In this document: in pieces, positions 28,957 to 37,464 of the stretch
Numbering within the stretch: the stretch's first letter is position 1
Layout: each line of letters opens with the position of its first letter
Source of the DNA: DATFYM01 sp035315065
GTDB lineage: Bacteria > Acidobacteriota > Terriglobia > UBA7540
Reading direction: 5' to 3'
NCBI GenBank assembly: GCA_035315065.1
Contig: DATFYM010000166.1
Coordinates: 16,488-80,487 of the forward strand
DNA: 64,000 nt
The notes under the pieces: model-generated
What the model was told of the DNA's origin: nothing
Databases searched by the model: none
What the model saw: only the letters and a program-made list of their open reading frames with translations
Translations under genes and position numbers: made by a program

Positions 28957-30351
28957 ATGGCCGAAGTTGGAATCGATCGATTACGAAACGCACCTCATCG
29001 CCAACCATCCGGCGGGTACGGGTTCGGCCTTGCTTGCTGTTACCTCATCGCCATGTCGTTCGCACTGGTGTTCTCTTTCCTGCTCAGCCGTCCAACCTTT
29101 GCCTCCACCCCGGAAAGGACAACCGTGGTGGAAGTGAATCTTGACGACATGGTCCAGCCCATCAGCTCCGAGTACATCAAGCGCGGCATTGCCCGCGGCA
29201 ACGAGATCGGCGCGCAAGCCGTGCTGCTCGAGATCGATACCCCCGGCGGTCTGGAAAGCTCGATGCGCGAGATCATTGGGGCCGTCATCGCCTCGCGGGT
29301 GCCCGTCATTGCTTACGTGGCGCCCGCCGGCGCCCGCGCCGCCTCGGCGGGATTCTTCATTCTGTTATCCGCCGACGTGGCCGTGATGGCCCCCGGCACC
29401 CACGCCGGCGCCGCCCATCCCGTGATCCTGGGCGCTTACGAGATCGGCAAGACGATGGAGGAAAAACTCGAGAACGATTCGGCAGCCTACATACGTAGCC
29501 TCGCAGACCGGCGCGGGCGCAACTCCAAGCTGGCCGAGGAGGGAGTTCGCGCCAGCCGCTCTTATACCGAAAAGGAGGCCTTGGAAGGCCACCTCATCGA
29601 CGCGGTGCTCAACACGCCGCAGGATATCTTCGCCGCCTTCGACGGCAAGACGATCAAGCGGTTCGACGGCTCCACAACGACGCTGCACCTGGCGGGCGCG
29701 AGCATCGATCCCTACGTGATGACCGGCCGCGAAAAGTTTCTCTTCTGGCTGGTGGACCCCAACATCGCCTTTCTTCTGGGCGCCCTCGGCGTGGCTTGCT
29801 TGTGGATTGAGTTTACCCATCCCGGAATGGTGCTGCCCGGCGTCGTGGGAGCTATTGCCATTGTCCTGGCGCTGTTTGCTTTTCACCTCTTGCCCATCAA
29901 CTACGCGGGCGTGGTGCTGATCCTGATGGCGCTGTCTCTGTTCGGGTTGGAAGCGAAGCTCGGTTCGCACGGCGTGCTGGCGGCGGGCGGCATCGTCTGC
30001 ATGCTGATCGGCGCCCTGATCCTCGTCAATTCACCGCTGCCGGGCGGCCACATTCGTCTGGCGACCGCGCTCGCCGTTACCCTGCCGCTGGCCGTGATCA
30101 TGGTGGTCCTCCTGCGCCTTGCGATTGCCGCCAAGCTGAGCAAGGCCGTCACCGGCCAGGAGGGCTTGATCGACGAGGTCGGAATCGCGGAGACCGAGCT
30201 CGGGCCGGGGGAAGCAGAGGGCAAGATCCGAGTGCGGGGAGAAATCTGGAACGCTCGCGCCGATCAGAGCATTCACCGGGGGGCCGAGGTCACCGTGCGC
30301 AAGATCGATGGTCTGACATTAGGGGTTGAGCCGAAGTCGCAATCGCGATAG
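28957..30351 (+). CDS. NfeD-family membrane serine protease (long form)
   Basis: 464 residues from ATG 28957, which has AAGGAAG upstream; a frame from 28804 would begin inside repeats and is rejected. A signal/TM segment is followed by a ClpP-like serine protease domain (VLLEIDTPGGLESSMREIIG; VIAYVAPAGARAASAGFFIL with the Ser/Gly region; KEALEGHLIDAVL), then about four membrane helices and a C-terminal OB-like NfeD domain (GLIDEVGIAETELGPGEAEG). Long NfeD proteins pair with slipins, as here with the next gene, in membrane quality control. Confidence 0.92.
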   Translation: MAEVGIDRLRNAPHRQPSGGYGFGLACCYLIAMSFALVFSFLLSRPTFASTPERTTVVEVNLDDMVQPISSEYIKRGIARGNEIGAQAVLLEIDTPGGLESSMREIIGAVIASRVPVIAYVAPAGARAASAGFFILLSADVAVMAPGTHAGAAHPVILGAYEIGKTMEEKLENDSAAYIRSLADRRGRNSKLAEEGVRASRSYTEKEALEGHLIDAVLNTPQDIFAAFDGKTIKRFDGSTTTLHLAGASIDPYVMTGREKFLFWLVDPNIAFLLGALGVACLWIEFTHPGMVLPGVVGAIAIVLALFAFHLLPINYAGVVLILMALSLFGLEAKLGSHGVLAAGGIVCMLIGALILVNSPLPGGHIRLATALAVTLPLAVIMVVLLRLAIAAKLSKAVTGQEGLIDEVGIAETELGPGEAEGKIRVRGEIWNARADQSIHRGAEVTVRKIDGLTLGVEPKSQSR

Positions 30352-30376
30352 ACTCAAGCCGCGAGAAATGACGGCT

Positions 30377-30513
30377 GGGAAATTGCCGATGGCAGATTTG
30401 AAGAGGCGTCAGTTGTCAGTAGTCAGTTGTCAGTTGCCGTATATCCCGAGTCCGCTCCCACAACTGACGACTGAAAGCTTCTTCCAATCGTCAATCGTCA
30501 ATCGGCAATTCCC
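30377..30513. repeat. Nested hairpin cassettes (GATTGAC outside, GTCAGTT inside)
   Basis: The outer arm GGGAAATTGCCGATGGCAGA (30377 on) pairs with CAATCGTCAATCGGCAATTC (30485-30511). The inner GTCAGTTGTCAGTAGTCAG and GTTGTCAGTTG series pairs with CAACTGACGACTGA (30461-30474). Two different words are thus nested in one element. Confidence 0.7.
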
Positions 30514-30558
30514 CATCTGTCGCCACTCGGCACTCGCGGTTTTTGAAAGGAGCCTTTT

Positions 30559-31341
30559 ATGGCACCCCCATTGTTGGTGGCGGTGATCATTTTCCTGTTC
30601 TGGATTTTCGCGTGTCTTAACATCCTGCGCGAATACGAGCGTGCGGTGGTGTTCCGCCTGGGACGCGTCCTCAAGAAAGAGAAGGGACCCGGGGTGGTGC
30701 TCATTCTGTGGCCCATCGACAAGATCATCAAGGTCTCGCTTCGCACCGTGACCTGGGACGTTCCGCCGCAGGACATTATCACGCGCGATAACGTTTCTAT
30801 GAAGGTGAATGCGGTGGTGTACTTCCGGGTGATGGATGCCGTGCGGGCGATCGTCGAGGTGGAGAACTACCGTTACGCCGTCGAGCAGGCAGCCCAGACG
30901 GGCTTGCGCTCGGTGTTGGGCGAAGTGGAGCTGGACGACTTACTCTCTCAGCGGGAGAAGCTCAACGCCCGGCTGCAGACCATTCTCGACGAGCACACCG
31001 AACCGTGGGGCGTCAAGGTGACGCAGGTCCAGGTGAAGCAAGTGGACCTGCCGCAGGAGATGCAGCGCGCCATCGCCGCGCAGGCCGAGGCGGAGCGGAC
31101 GCGCCGCGCCAAGATCATCGCCGCCGACGGCGAATACCAGGCGTCGACCAAGCTGGCCGAGGCCGCCGAGGTCCTCAACAAGCAACCCGCCGCCATCACC
31201 CTGCGATACCTGCAAACGCTGGTCGAAATCGGCACGGAGAAGAATACCACCATTGTCTTTCCGCTGCCCATCGATCTGCTGGCGGGATTGATGCTGAGGA
31301 CGCGCCCTGAGACTCTGGCGGCGGCGCCGGAAAAGAGTTGA
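30559..31341 (+). CDS. Slipin / SPFH (band 7, stomatin-like) membrane protein
   Basis: 260 residues. An N-terminal membrane segment (LLVAVIIFLFWIFACLNILR) is followed by a band 7 domain: YERAVVFRLGRVLKKEKGPG, TWDVPPQDIITRDNVSMKVN, YAVEQAAQTGLRSVLGEVEL, LDDLLSQREKLNARLQTILD. The coiled region EMQRAIAAQAEAERTRRAK follows. These form oligomeric membrane rings. It is preceded by the NfeD protease gene, the usual partner. AAGGAG at good spacing fixes the start. Confidence 0.95.
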   Translation: MAPPLLVAVIIFLFWIFACLNILREYERAVVFRLGRVLKKEKGPGVVLILWPIDKIIKVSLRTVTWDVPPQDIITRDNVSMKVNAVVYFRVMDAVRAIVEVENYRYAVEQAAQTGLRSVLGEVELDDLLSQREKLNARLQTILDEHTEPWGVKVTQVQVKQVDLPQEMQRAIAAQAEAERTRRAKIIAADGEYQASTKLAEAAEVLNKQPAAITLRYLQTLVEIGTEKNTTIVFPLPIDLLAGLMLRTRPETLAAAPEKS

Positions 31342-31425
31342 GAGTTGAAGGTCAACGGTCGAAGAGTAAGTCTAGGCATGACGGCCTGTTCTTGGTTTTT
31401 ACCTTCGACCTTCAACCTTCGACTG
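31338..31425. repeat. Hairpin cassette of GTTGAAGGTC words
   Basis: Left GAGAGTTGAAGGTCAACGGTC then GAAG (31341-31365), right ACCTTCGACCTTCAACCTTC and GAC (31401-31423). It begins at the slipin stop. Confidence 0.7.
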
Positions 31426-31441
31426 TCTTCGGAGGCACGGA

Positions 31442-32281
31442 ATGAGCAATGACGCTCGAGGGGGACTGTCGGCGATTCAACTGGCCTTGGTCTCTCTGAC
31501 TGGCATCGCCGTGTGTGCGGTGTTCTTCGCCCTGGGCTTTCTGGTGGCCCGAAATCAGCAACCCCCCACGGTGTTGGCGAATGCGAACACCGAGCCGGTC
31601 CCGCCCCCGGGGCCAGCGCCGACACCGGTGAAGAGCCCAGTCGGCGCGACCACGAGCGAGAACACGAGTCCCGCCCCGGCGCCGACACCGGTGAAGAGCC
31701 CAGTCGGCGCGACCACAAGCGAGAACACGAGTTCCGCCCCGGCGCCGGCACCGGTGAAGAGCGCGGTCGGCGCGACTACGAGCGAGCACACGAGTCCCGC
31801 TTCCGCGCCGGCCGAAGGCGGCATCATCTCGCGAAGCAATCCGGCGCCCAATCCTGGCTCATCAGCGCCCTCCGCTTCTACCTCGTCCACACTGCCCATT
31901 CGGGCGCGGGAGGTGCCACTGAAGAACGACTCGAAACGCCTGCCCGCGGCGCCGGTTTCTTCCCCGACTCAATCTGCAGCCTCCAACCTGGCTGGGGCGT
32001 CCAACGCGGTCGCGGCGCCGCCGTCCCGCCCTGCGGGACCGGCGCCGGGCGGCAAAATCGTCGTCCAGGTATCCGCCGTGGGTGTCCGCCAAGACGCCGA
32101 GACGCTGGTGACTCTCCTGAAGTCGCGGGGCTACCCAGCTTTCCTCGTAACGCCGGAGGCGGCGAGGGCCCGCGACAAGTTGTTTCGCGTTCAAGTGGGG
32201 CCCTACAAGTCCGACCCCGAGGCCATAGGCGTTCGCAATAAGCTGGTGGCGGACGGCTTCAAGCCTTTCGTGCGGCACTGA
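31442..32281 (+). CDS. SPOR-domain membrane protein with tandem Pro/Thr repeats
   Basis: 279 residues. A short N-terminus and one membrane helix (LALVSLTGIAVCAVFFALGF) precede a periplasmic linker with about three 21-residue repeats (APTPVKSPVGATTSENTS; 63-bp DNA period around 31620-31800) and a C-terminal SPOR domain (VVQVSAVGVRQDAETLVTLL; YPAFLVTPEAAR; FRVQVGPYKSDPEAIGVRNK). SPOR domains bind denuded glycan and place proteins at the septum. The next gene has the same layout. Confidence 0.9.
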   Translation: MSNDARGGLSAIQLALVSLTGIAVCAVFFALGFLVARNQQPPTVLANANTEPVPPPGPAPTPVKSPVGATTSENTSPAPAPTPVKSPVGATTSENTSSAPAPAPVKSAVGATTSEHTSPASAPAEGGIISRSNPAPNPGSSAPSASTSSTLPIRAREVPLKNDSKRLPAAPVSSPTQSAASNLAGASNAVAAPPSRPAGPAPGGKIVVQVSAVGVRQDAETLVTLLKSRGYPAFLVTPEAARARDKLFRVQVGPYKSDPEAIGVRNKLVADGFKPFVRH

Positions 32282-32334
32282 CAGGTCACCCCACTTTTGG
32301 CAGGAGGGCCACTCTGAGCGCAGAGAAGAAGCCG

Positions 32335-33078
32335 GTGAACCTCCCGGGAGACGCGCCGGGCGCGGCGACGCCTGCCTCCCCTCAGGACGAGAGCTTCCAG
32401 GGGCTGATGAGTGACATGCTCGCTGACGGGGAGCACCTGGACGCTTACGACGAGCCGGCTGATCCAGAACCTGAGCCAAGTGCCGCACCGCGCGAAGATT
32501 TGAGGGCTAAACGGAGCGTCCCCGCCCAATCCCACCCTTTACGGTTGTTCGGCGTGTTCCTGGGAGGGATGGTGACGGGCGGCCTGTTTCTGGGCTTGGG
32601 GTTTTGGGCGGGCCGTCACGCGCGGCCTGCGGCCGTGGTTCCGGTTCACCCATCCCGGGCGAGTTCTTCCTTCCAAACGAAACTGAGCCCACTGAGCTCG
32701 ACTGCGTCGGCCGAAACAACAGACGCGAGGCACGACACGACGATCCAAGCGGCGCCGGGAGCTGGCGCCAAGCCGGGTGAGGCCCTGCCGGCGGTGGTTT
32801 CAGAGCAGCCTTCCGCTCAGCCGCCTGATTTGGGCTTCAATGTTCAAGTGGCGGCGCCAGCCACCGAGCAGGAAGCTGAGGATCTGGCCCGGATCCTGAA
32901 GAACATGGGCTACCCTGTCCTGCCAACCATGTCAGCGCCCTCGGGCCCGCGGCGAAAGATTTTCCCGGTTCGGGTGGGGCCATACCGGACCCGAGAAGAA
33001 GCTCAACAAATCATCGAGCGTCTGCAACTCGAAGGATTCAAGCCGGGTGTGCCCAGTGCGCCGGGTGCAAAAGAATGA
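32335..33078 (+). CDS. SPOR-domain membrane protein (second)
   Basis: 247 residues counted from GTG 32335. A perfect AGGAGG at 32302-32307 is 27 bases before that GTG but six before an in-frame CTG at 32314 (giving SAEKKP before the Val), so the real start may be CTG. An acidic N-terminal cytoplasmic part, one membrane helix (LFGVFLGGMVTGGLFLGLGF), a linker and a SPOR domain (FNVQVAAPATEQEAEDLARI; FPVRVGPYRTREEAQQIIER) follow. It overlaps lnt by 4 bp (ATGA). Confidence 0.9.
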   Translation: MNLPGDAPGAATPASPQDESFQGLMSDMLADGEHLDAYDEPADPEPEPSAAPREDLRAKRSVPAQSHPLRLFGVFLGGMVTGGLFLGLGFWAGRHARPAAVVPVHPSRASSSFQTKLSPLSSTASAETTDARHDTTIQAAPGAGAKPGEALPAVVSEQPSAQPPDLGFNVQVAAPATEQEAEDLARILKNMGYPVLPTMSAPSGPRRKIFPVRVGPYRTREEAQQIIERLQLEGFKPGVPSAPGAKE

Positions 33079-34775
33079 CGAATTGGTCCCGCCCTGCGGG
33101 ATGGCGTTACGCCGCCAGCGTCCTCTGCGGCCTGCTGCTGGTGGCCTGCTTCCCTGATCTTCATTGGCGCTTCCTGGCTTGGGTGGCGGTCGCCCCCTTG
33201 CTCGTCGCTCTGACCGCTGCACCTCGGCCCCGGCAGGCGTTCGCGCTGGGCTACATCACTGGCGCAGTGTTCATGGCCGGTAGTTGCTACTGGCTGGTCT
33301 ACGTGATGCAGCGCTACGGCAATCTCGGCGCCGCACTTTCCGTGGGCGTGGTGGCGCTGCTGGCGCTTATCTTTGCCCTTTTCTTCGCTGCCTTCGGGCT
33401 GGCGGTGGGTTGGGCGGCGAGGCGCTCGCCGGGCTGGGCGCTGATGATCAGCCCTTTCGCCTGGGTGGCGGCCGAACTGGCCCGCACCTACCTGATCACC
33501 GGCTTCCCTTGGAACCTGCTGGGTTACGCGGTCGGTGCCGATGGATTGCGTCAACTGGCTTCGGTGACGGCGGTGTACGGTCTCTCTTTCCTCGCCCTAG
33601 CCACGAGCGCAGTATTGGTTGCCGTTTGGCGGAGTGGCGGGTCCGCCGGACGGCGCAAGGTGTGGTTCGCGGCGTCCTGCCTTGCAGGATGGGTGGTGCT
33701 GCTGCTGATCGCCAACTGGCTTCTGGCGCCGCCCGTCGTGAGGTCCGGCCCCGACTTGGCCTACCTGTTGCAACCCGACGTCCCACTCGAGGATTGGGTC
33801 CAGGAAAAGTGGGCGCCCTGGCATGATCCCGCTCCGCTGAACCGTCTGGTGACGGATAGCCTCGACGCGGTTCGCAGCGAAATGCCCGCGCCGAACGGCG
33901 CCCAGAGTCAGGGCCAGAATCAGGGCCAGCGTCAGGGCTTGCATCCGGGTTTGGCGCAGAGTGGAGAGAGCGCGAGCAGCGTCGGCGCGCCGATGCGAAT
34001 TATTGTATGGGCGGAGAATCCGGCCCCGTTTTACTTCCCGCGAGATCCCGTCTTTGCCAGGGCGATGGCAGGGCTCGCACGTCAGGCGCAGGCTTACGTT
34101 GTGTTCAACACCGTGACCTTCGCCGGTCCGGATTACACGTTGCCGAAGAACAGCGCCATCGTGCTCGCGCCCACTGGGCTTGAGCTCTTGCAATATGATA
34201 AAATACATTTGGTGCCCTTCGGTGAGTACGTGCCTGCCTGGGCCTTTCCCGGGAAGATCGGTAAGATCACGGCGGAGGTGGGCGACTTCGTCCCGGGCTC
34301 GGAGTATCGGACGGCTCCGTCCCGCCGTGGCGGGATCGGTGTCTTCATCTGCTACGAGGACATTTTTCCGCAACTGGTGCGGCGCCTGACGCCGGCCGGG
34401 CCCGGTGTTCTGGTGAGTATCTCGAACGATTCCTGGTACGACGATTCGCCGGCGGCCGCGCAGCACCTGGAGACGGCGCGCTTCCGGGCCATCGAGAACC
34501 GCCGCTATTTGCTGCGCGCCACGAACGACGGAATTACGACCGTGATCGATCCTTACGGGCGCGTTTTGGAAAGCCTCCCGCGCCACGTCGAGCGGGTGCT
34601 GCCGGTGCGGTTCGCGTTCATTGAAGAGTCGGCCTTCTACACGCTGCACGGCGACGTTTTTGCGTGGCTGTGCGTTGCGGTGACCATCGTGATTTTGGGG
34701 CGGCTGGGGTTGAAGAGTTTTCAGTCGTCAGTTTTCAGTTCTCAGTTCTCAGGAGAGTCGAAAGTCGAAAGTTGA
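33075..34775 (+). CDS. lnt: Apolipoprotein N-acyltransferase
   Basis: 566 residues. Acylates the N-terminal Cys of lipoproteins in the inner membrane. The N-terminal half has six or so membrane segments (YAASVLCGLLLVACFPDLHW; SCYWLVYVMQRYG; GFPWNLLGYAVG). The nitrilase-like half carries Glu in VWAENPAPFYFPRD, Lys in YDKIHLVPFGEYVP and Cys in VFICYEDIFPQLV. A Gln/Gly-rich insertion (QSQGQNQGQRQGLHPGLAQ) precedes the Glu motif. The final residues (KSFQSSVFSSQFSGESK) are translated from a hairpin cassette. It overlaps the upstream SPOR gene by 4 bp. Confidence 0.95.
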   Translation: MTNWSRPAGWRYAASVLCGLLLVACFPDLHWRFLAWVAVAPLLVALTAAPRPRQAFALGYITGAVFMAGSCYWLVYVMQRYGNLGAALSVGVVALLALIFALFFAAFGLAVGWAARRSPGWALMISPFAWVAAELARTYLITGFPWNLLGYAVGADGLRQLASVTAVYGLSFLALATSAVLVAVWRSGGSAGRRKVWFAASCLAGWVVLLLIANWLLAPPVVRSGPDLAYLLQPDVPLEDWVQEKWAPWHDPAPLNRLVTDSLDAVRSEMPAPNGAQSQGQNQGQRQGLHPGLAQSGESASSVGAPMRIIVWAENPAPFYFPRDPVFARAMAGLARQAQAYVVFNTVTFAGPDYTLPKNSAIVLAPTGLELLQYDKIHLVPFGEYVPAWAFPGKIGKITAEVGDFVPGSEYRTAPSRRGGIGVFICYEDIFPQLVRRLTPAGPGVLVSISNDSWYDDSPAAAQHLETARFRAIENRRYLLRATNDGITTVIDPYGRVLESLPRHVERVLPVRFAFIEESAFYTLHGDVFAWLCVAVTIVILGRLGLKSFQSSVFSSQFSGESKVES

Positions 34776-34874
34776 AAGTCGAGAGTGGAAGCGCCCGGTC
34801 TTATCTTTCGACTTTCAACTTTCGACTTTCGACTCGTTCAACTGAAAACTGAAGACTAGATCTCAGTTTTCAAT
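34711..34874. repeat. Nested hairpin cassettes (CAGTTTTCAGTTCTC outside, GTCGAAAGTTG inside)
   Basis: The outer CAGTTTTCAGTTCTCAG pairs with CTGAAAACTGAAGAC (34841-34855). The inner GAGTCGAAAGTCGAAAGTTG then AAAGTCGAG (34756-34784) pairs with CTTTCGACTTTCAACTTTCG then ACTTTCGAC (34805-34833). The left outer arm is inside the end of lnt. Confidence 0.75.
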
Positions 34875-34896
34875 TGCCGGCAAGAAACGAGGGAAT

Positions 34897-35998
34897 GTGA
34901 TCGAAGAGCTAGAGCGCAAGCACGAAGAACTCCAGCGGCGTACCGCCGAGCTTCGGAGTTTTCTTTGACGCTCCCAAAGCGCGCCGGGAACTAGCTGCCA
35001 TTGAGGAGCAGATGGCCCGCCCGGACTTCTGGCAGGATCAGGAAGCGTCTCAGCGGTTTCTTCCCCAGCGGCGAAGGCTGGAGGAGAAACTTGAAACTGA
35101 CGCTGGTCTCGCCCGCTCTCTCGCCGACCTCGACGCCTACTTCGAGCTCGCCCGCGAGGGTGAGAGCGTGATAGCGGAACTGGCGGCCGAGCTTGACAAG
35201 TTTGGCCAGAGGCTCGAGCAGCTCGAGACCGCCACGCTTCTCCCAGGCGAGAGCGATCGCTTGAACGCCATCGTCACGCTGCATCCTGGAGCCGGTGGGA
35301 CCGAATCGCAGGACTGGGCGGACATGCTGCTGCGCATGTACCAGCGCTGGGCGGAGCGCCACGGCTTCAAGTTCACGTTGATGGAGTATCAGGCGGGCGA
35401 GGAAGCAGGCCTGAAGTCAGCCACCTTTTCGGCCCGCGGCGACTACGCCTACGGGCTGCTCGCTTCCGAGAGCGGGGTGCATCGTCTGGTGCGCATCTCG
35501 CCTTTCGACGCGGCGGCGCGACGGCACACGTCGTTTGCCTCAGTTTTCGTCAGCCCCGAAATCGACGATAGCATCAAGATCGAGATCAAGCCCGAGGACC
35601 TGCGTATTGAGACCTACCGGTCCACGGGGGCGGGTGGGCAGCACGTCAACACCACGGACTCGGCCGTCCGCATCACTCATATTCCCAGCGGACTCGTGGC
35701 CCAGTGCCAGAACGAGCGCTCGCAACACCGCAATCGCGACATGGCGATGAAGGTGTTGCGTTCGAAGCTCTACGAACTCGAACTGGCCAAGCGGCGCAAG
35801 GAGGCGGACAAGCTGGCCGAGCAGAAGGGTGAGATCGCGTTCGGCAACCAGATCCGCTCCTACGTGCTGCACCCGTACCGCATGGTGAAAGACCACCGTA
35901 CCAAGTTCGAGGTGGGCGACGCCGACCGGGTTCTCGATGGCGACCTCGATCCCTTCATCAAGGCGTATCTCACGTCGCACCGTTTGGCGGCAAAGTAG
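34897..35998 (+). CDS. prfB: Peptide chain release factor 2, with programmed +1 frameshift
   Basis: 366 residues in two frames. GTG 34897 opens frame 0, which meets CTT TGA C at 34963-34969. A +1 slip continues from GAC 34967 to the stop at 35998. Recognises UGA and UAA. The SPF anticodon motif (RISPFDAAARRHTSFAS) and catalytic GGQ (STGAGGQHVNTTDSAVRIT) are both present. Length equals the usual RF2. The upstream element is CGGAG only, weaker than the AGGGGG of E. coli. Confidence 0.96.
34951..34969 (+). promoter_or_regulatory. RF2 autoregulatory +1 frameshift site
   Basis: Codons CTT CGG AGT TTT CTT TGA C. The UGA is read by RF2 itself, and slow termination allows slippage on CUU. An internal Shine-Dalgarno-like CGGAG lies about 7 bases before the CTT. 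Confidence 0.9.
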
Positions 35999-36004
35999 CC
36001 GTAG

Positions 36005-36106
36005 CGGCGGTAGGAATTGCCGATTGCCGATTGGAAGAGAAGACGCAAGCCACTTGGGTTTTCCAATCGTCAATCGTCAATCGTCAATCGACAATTCCTA
36101 CCGCCG
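36005..36106. repeat. Hairpin cassette of GATTGCC/GATTGAC words
   Basis: Left GGCGGTAGGAATTGCCGATT then GCCGATTGGAA (36006-36036) and right TTCCAATCGTCAATCGTCAA then TCGACAATTCCTACCGCC (36061-36105). The outer 16-bp stem GGCGGTAGGAATTGCC is nearly perfect. It lies between the convergent prfB and propeller genes. Confidence 0.8.
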
Positions 36107-36124
36107 CCACAGCCGCGCGCCGTT

Positions 36125-37168
36125 CTATTGTCCCACCACCAGCAGAGTAAAGGTGCCAGGCTTCATCGTCGGACGACGCCGTTCGGTTGTTTGTGTCCCG
36201 GCCGGCGGCGGCTCGAACTCTGCCGTCACCAGGAACACGTTGTGCGTTTTCTCGTCCAGCGCCATGGTGCGGGCGCCAGCCTGAGTCGGGACGTCTTGCA
36301 CGACCGTGAACTTATCCGGCGAATCCTCGTGGACCACGGTCAACGTTGCAGCCCGACCGTTGGAGCTGAAGGCATTTCCAGTCCCAGGATCGAAGCCGTT
36401 GGCGTCAACGCCCTCGCCGATGGGCGGCGTGGCGATCACCTTGCCGCTGTCGGCATCCATCACCACCATCATCTTGTTGTGGCAGCCGCTGAACAGGCGG
36501 CGATGCTGCGTGTCCATGGCGATGCCCGAGGGTCCATCGCCGGGAGCGAGCGGCCATCGCTGGGTGACCTTGAGCGCCTGGGTGTCGATTTCCACTACGA
36601 TGCTTTTGTCTTCGAGGTTGTTGTAGATGTGACCTTTGCCGTCCGCCACGGCAAACTCTGGCTGCCCGTCAAGCTTGAGCGTCCCAACCACGTTGCCGGT
36701 GGCCGCGTCGATGGCAGTCGTGCTGCCGCCGCGGCCGTTGAAGGTGAACACACGCTTCGAGAAGGGGTCGTAAACGATAGCGTCAGGGCCCGTGTCGGTG
36801 GCGGGCGTACCGAGCACTTGGAGCGTCTTGAGATCGAAAATGGTAACGGTGTTGGAGCGGCCGTTGCTCGTGAAACCGCGGCCGAGATCCGCAGCGATGG
36901 CGATGCCGTGGACCCCTTGCGTGTCGGGAATGTCGCCCACCACCGCATAGGTATCGGCGTCGAGGACCATGACATGGGTGCCACGCGAGATGTAAAGCCG
37001 GCGCCCGTCAGGGTCCACCTTCAGATAGTCCCAACCTCCATCACCACCCAGAATCACTTTCTTGACGAGGTGATAGCCACCTTCGGGCGGAGCAGCGGCG
37101 GCGACGGCCGTGACGATCATCAGTGGGAACAGGCAGAGTCGCAGAGCTCGTGCAAAACTGAGTTGCAT
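36125..37168 (-). CDS. Secreted YncE-like seven-bladed propeller protein
   Basis: 347 residues from ATG 37168, which follows AAGGAGG by five bases; a frame to 37213 is rejected. A signal peptide (ALRLCLFPLMIVTAVAAAAP) precedes repeated YVTN/NHL-like blades (SRGTHVMVLDADTYAVVGDI; DPFSKRVFTFNGRGGSTTAI; DTQHRRLFSGCHNKMMVVMD). YncE-like proteins are periplasmic with uncertain roles. The frame on the opposite strand is a GC-bias shadow. Confidence 0.88.
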   Translation of the reverse strand: MQLSFARALRLCLFPLMIVTAVAAAAPPEGGYHLVKKVILGGDGGWDYLKVDPDGRRLYISRGTHVMVLDADTYAVVGDIPDTQGVHGIAIAADLGRGFTSNGRSNTVTIFDLKTLQVLGTPATDTGPDAIVYDPFSKRVFTFNGRGGSTTAIDAATGNVVGTLKLDGQPEFAVADGKGHIYNNLEDKSIVVEIDTQALKVTQRWPLAPGDGPSGIAMDTQHRRLFSGCHNKMMVVMDADSGKVIATPPIGEGVDANGFDPGTGNAFSSNGRAATLTVVHEDSPDKFTVVQDVPTQAGARTMALDEKTHNVFLVTAEFEPPPAGTQTTERRRPTMKPGTFTLLVVGQ

Positions 37169-37464
37169 TCTATCCTCCTTGGCTTGATCGGTCAGATCCG
37201 TGTTCCGGGCCACATAGGGCGGGACTGGAGAAGCCGCGGGACGCGCACGAATCAGCTTCGTTTCACGACGCTGATTATGTGCCAGCCGACGGAAAGTTGA
37301 ACACGGTATTGCCTGGTGCCAGTCCTTAGCCTAAGACGTTCTATCCGGGCTGGTGGTTTCAGTAAATCGCTTCTCGCATCGGCCGTCGAACGATTATATT
37401 CTTGCAACCTGCTGCACCCGGAGCCGTGTGGCGCCGGACCCGTGTCCTTTCAGGAGTGGAGACC

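Noticed and set aside
36017..37300. Plus-strand frame of 427 codons opposite the YncE-like gene
   Set aside because: A GC-bias shadow. The minus-strand protein has signal peptide, blades and a perfect ribosome site.
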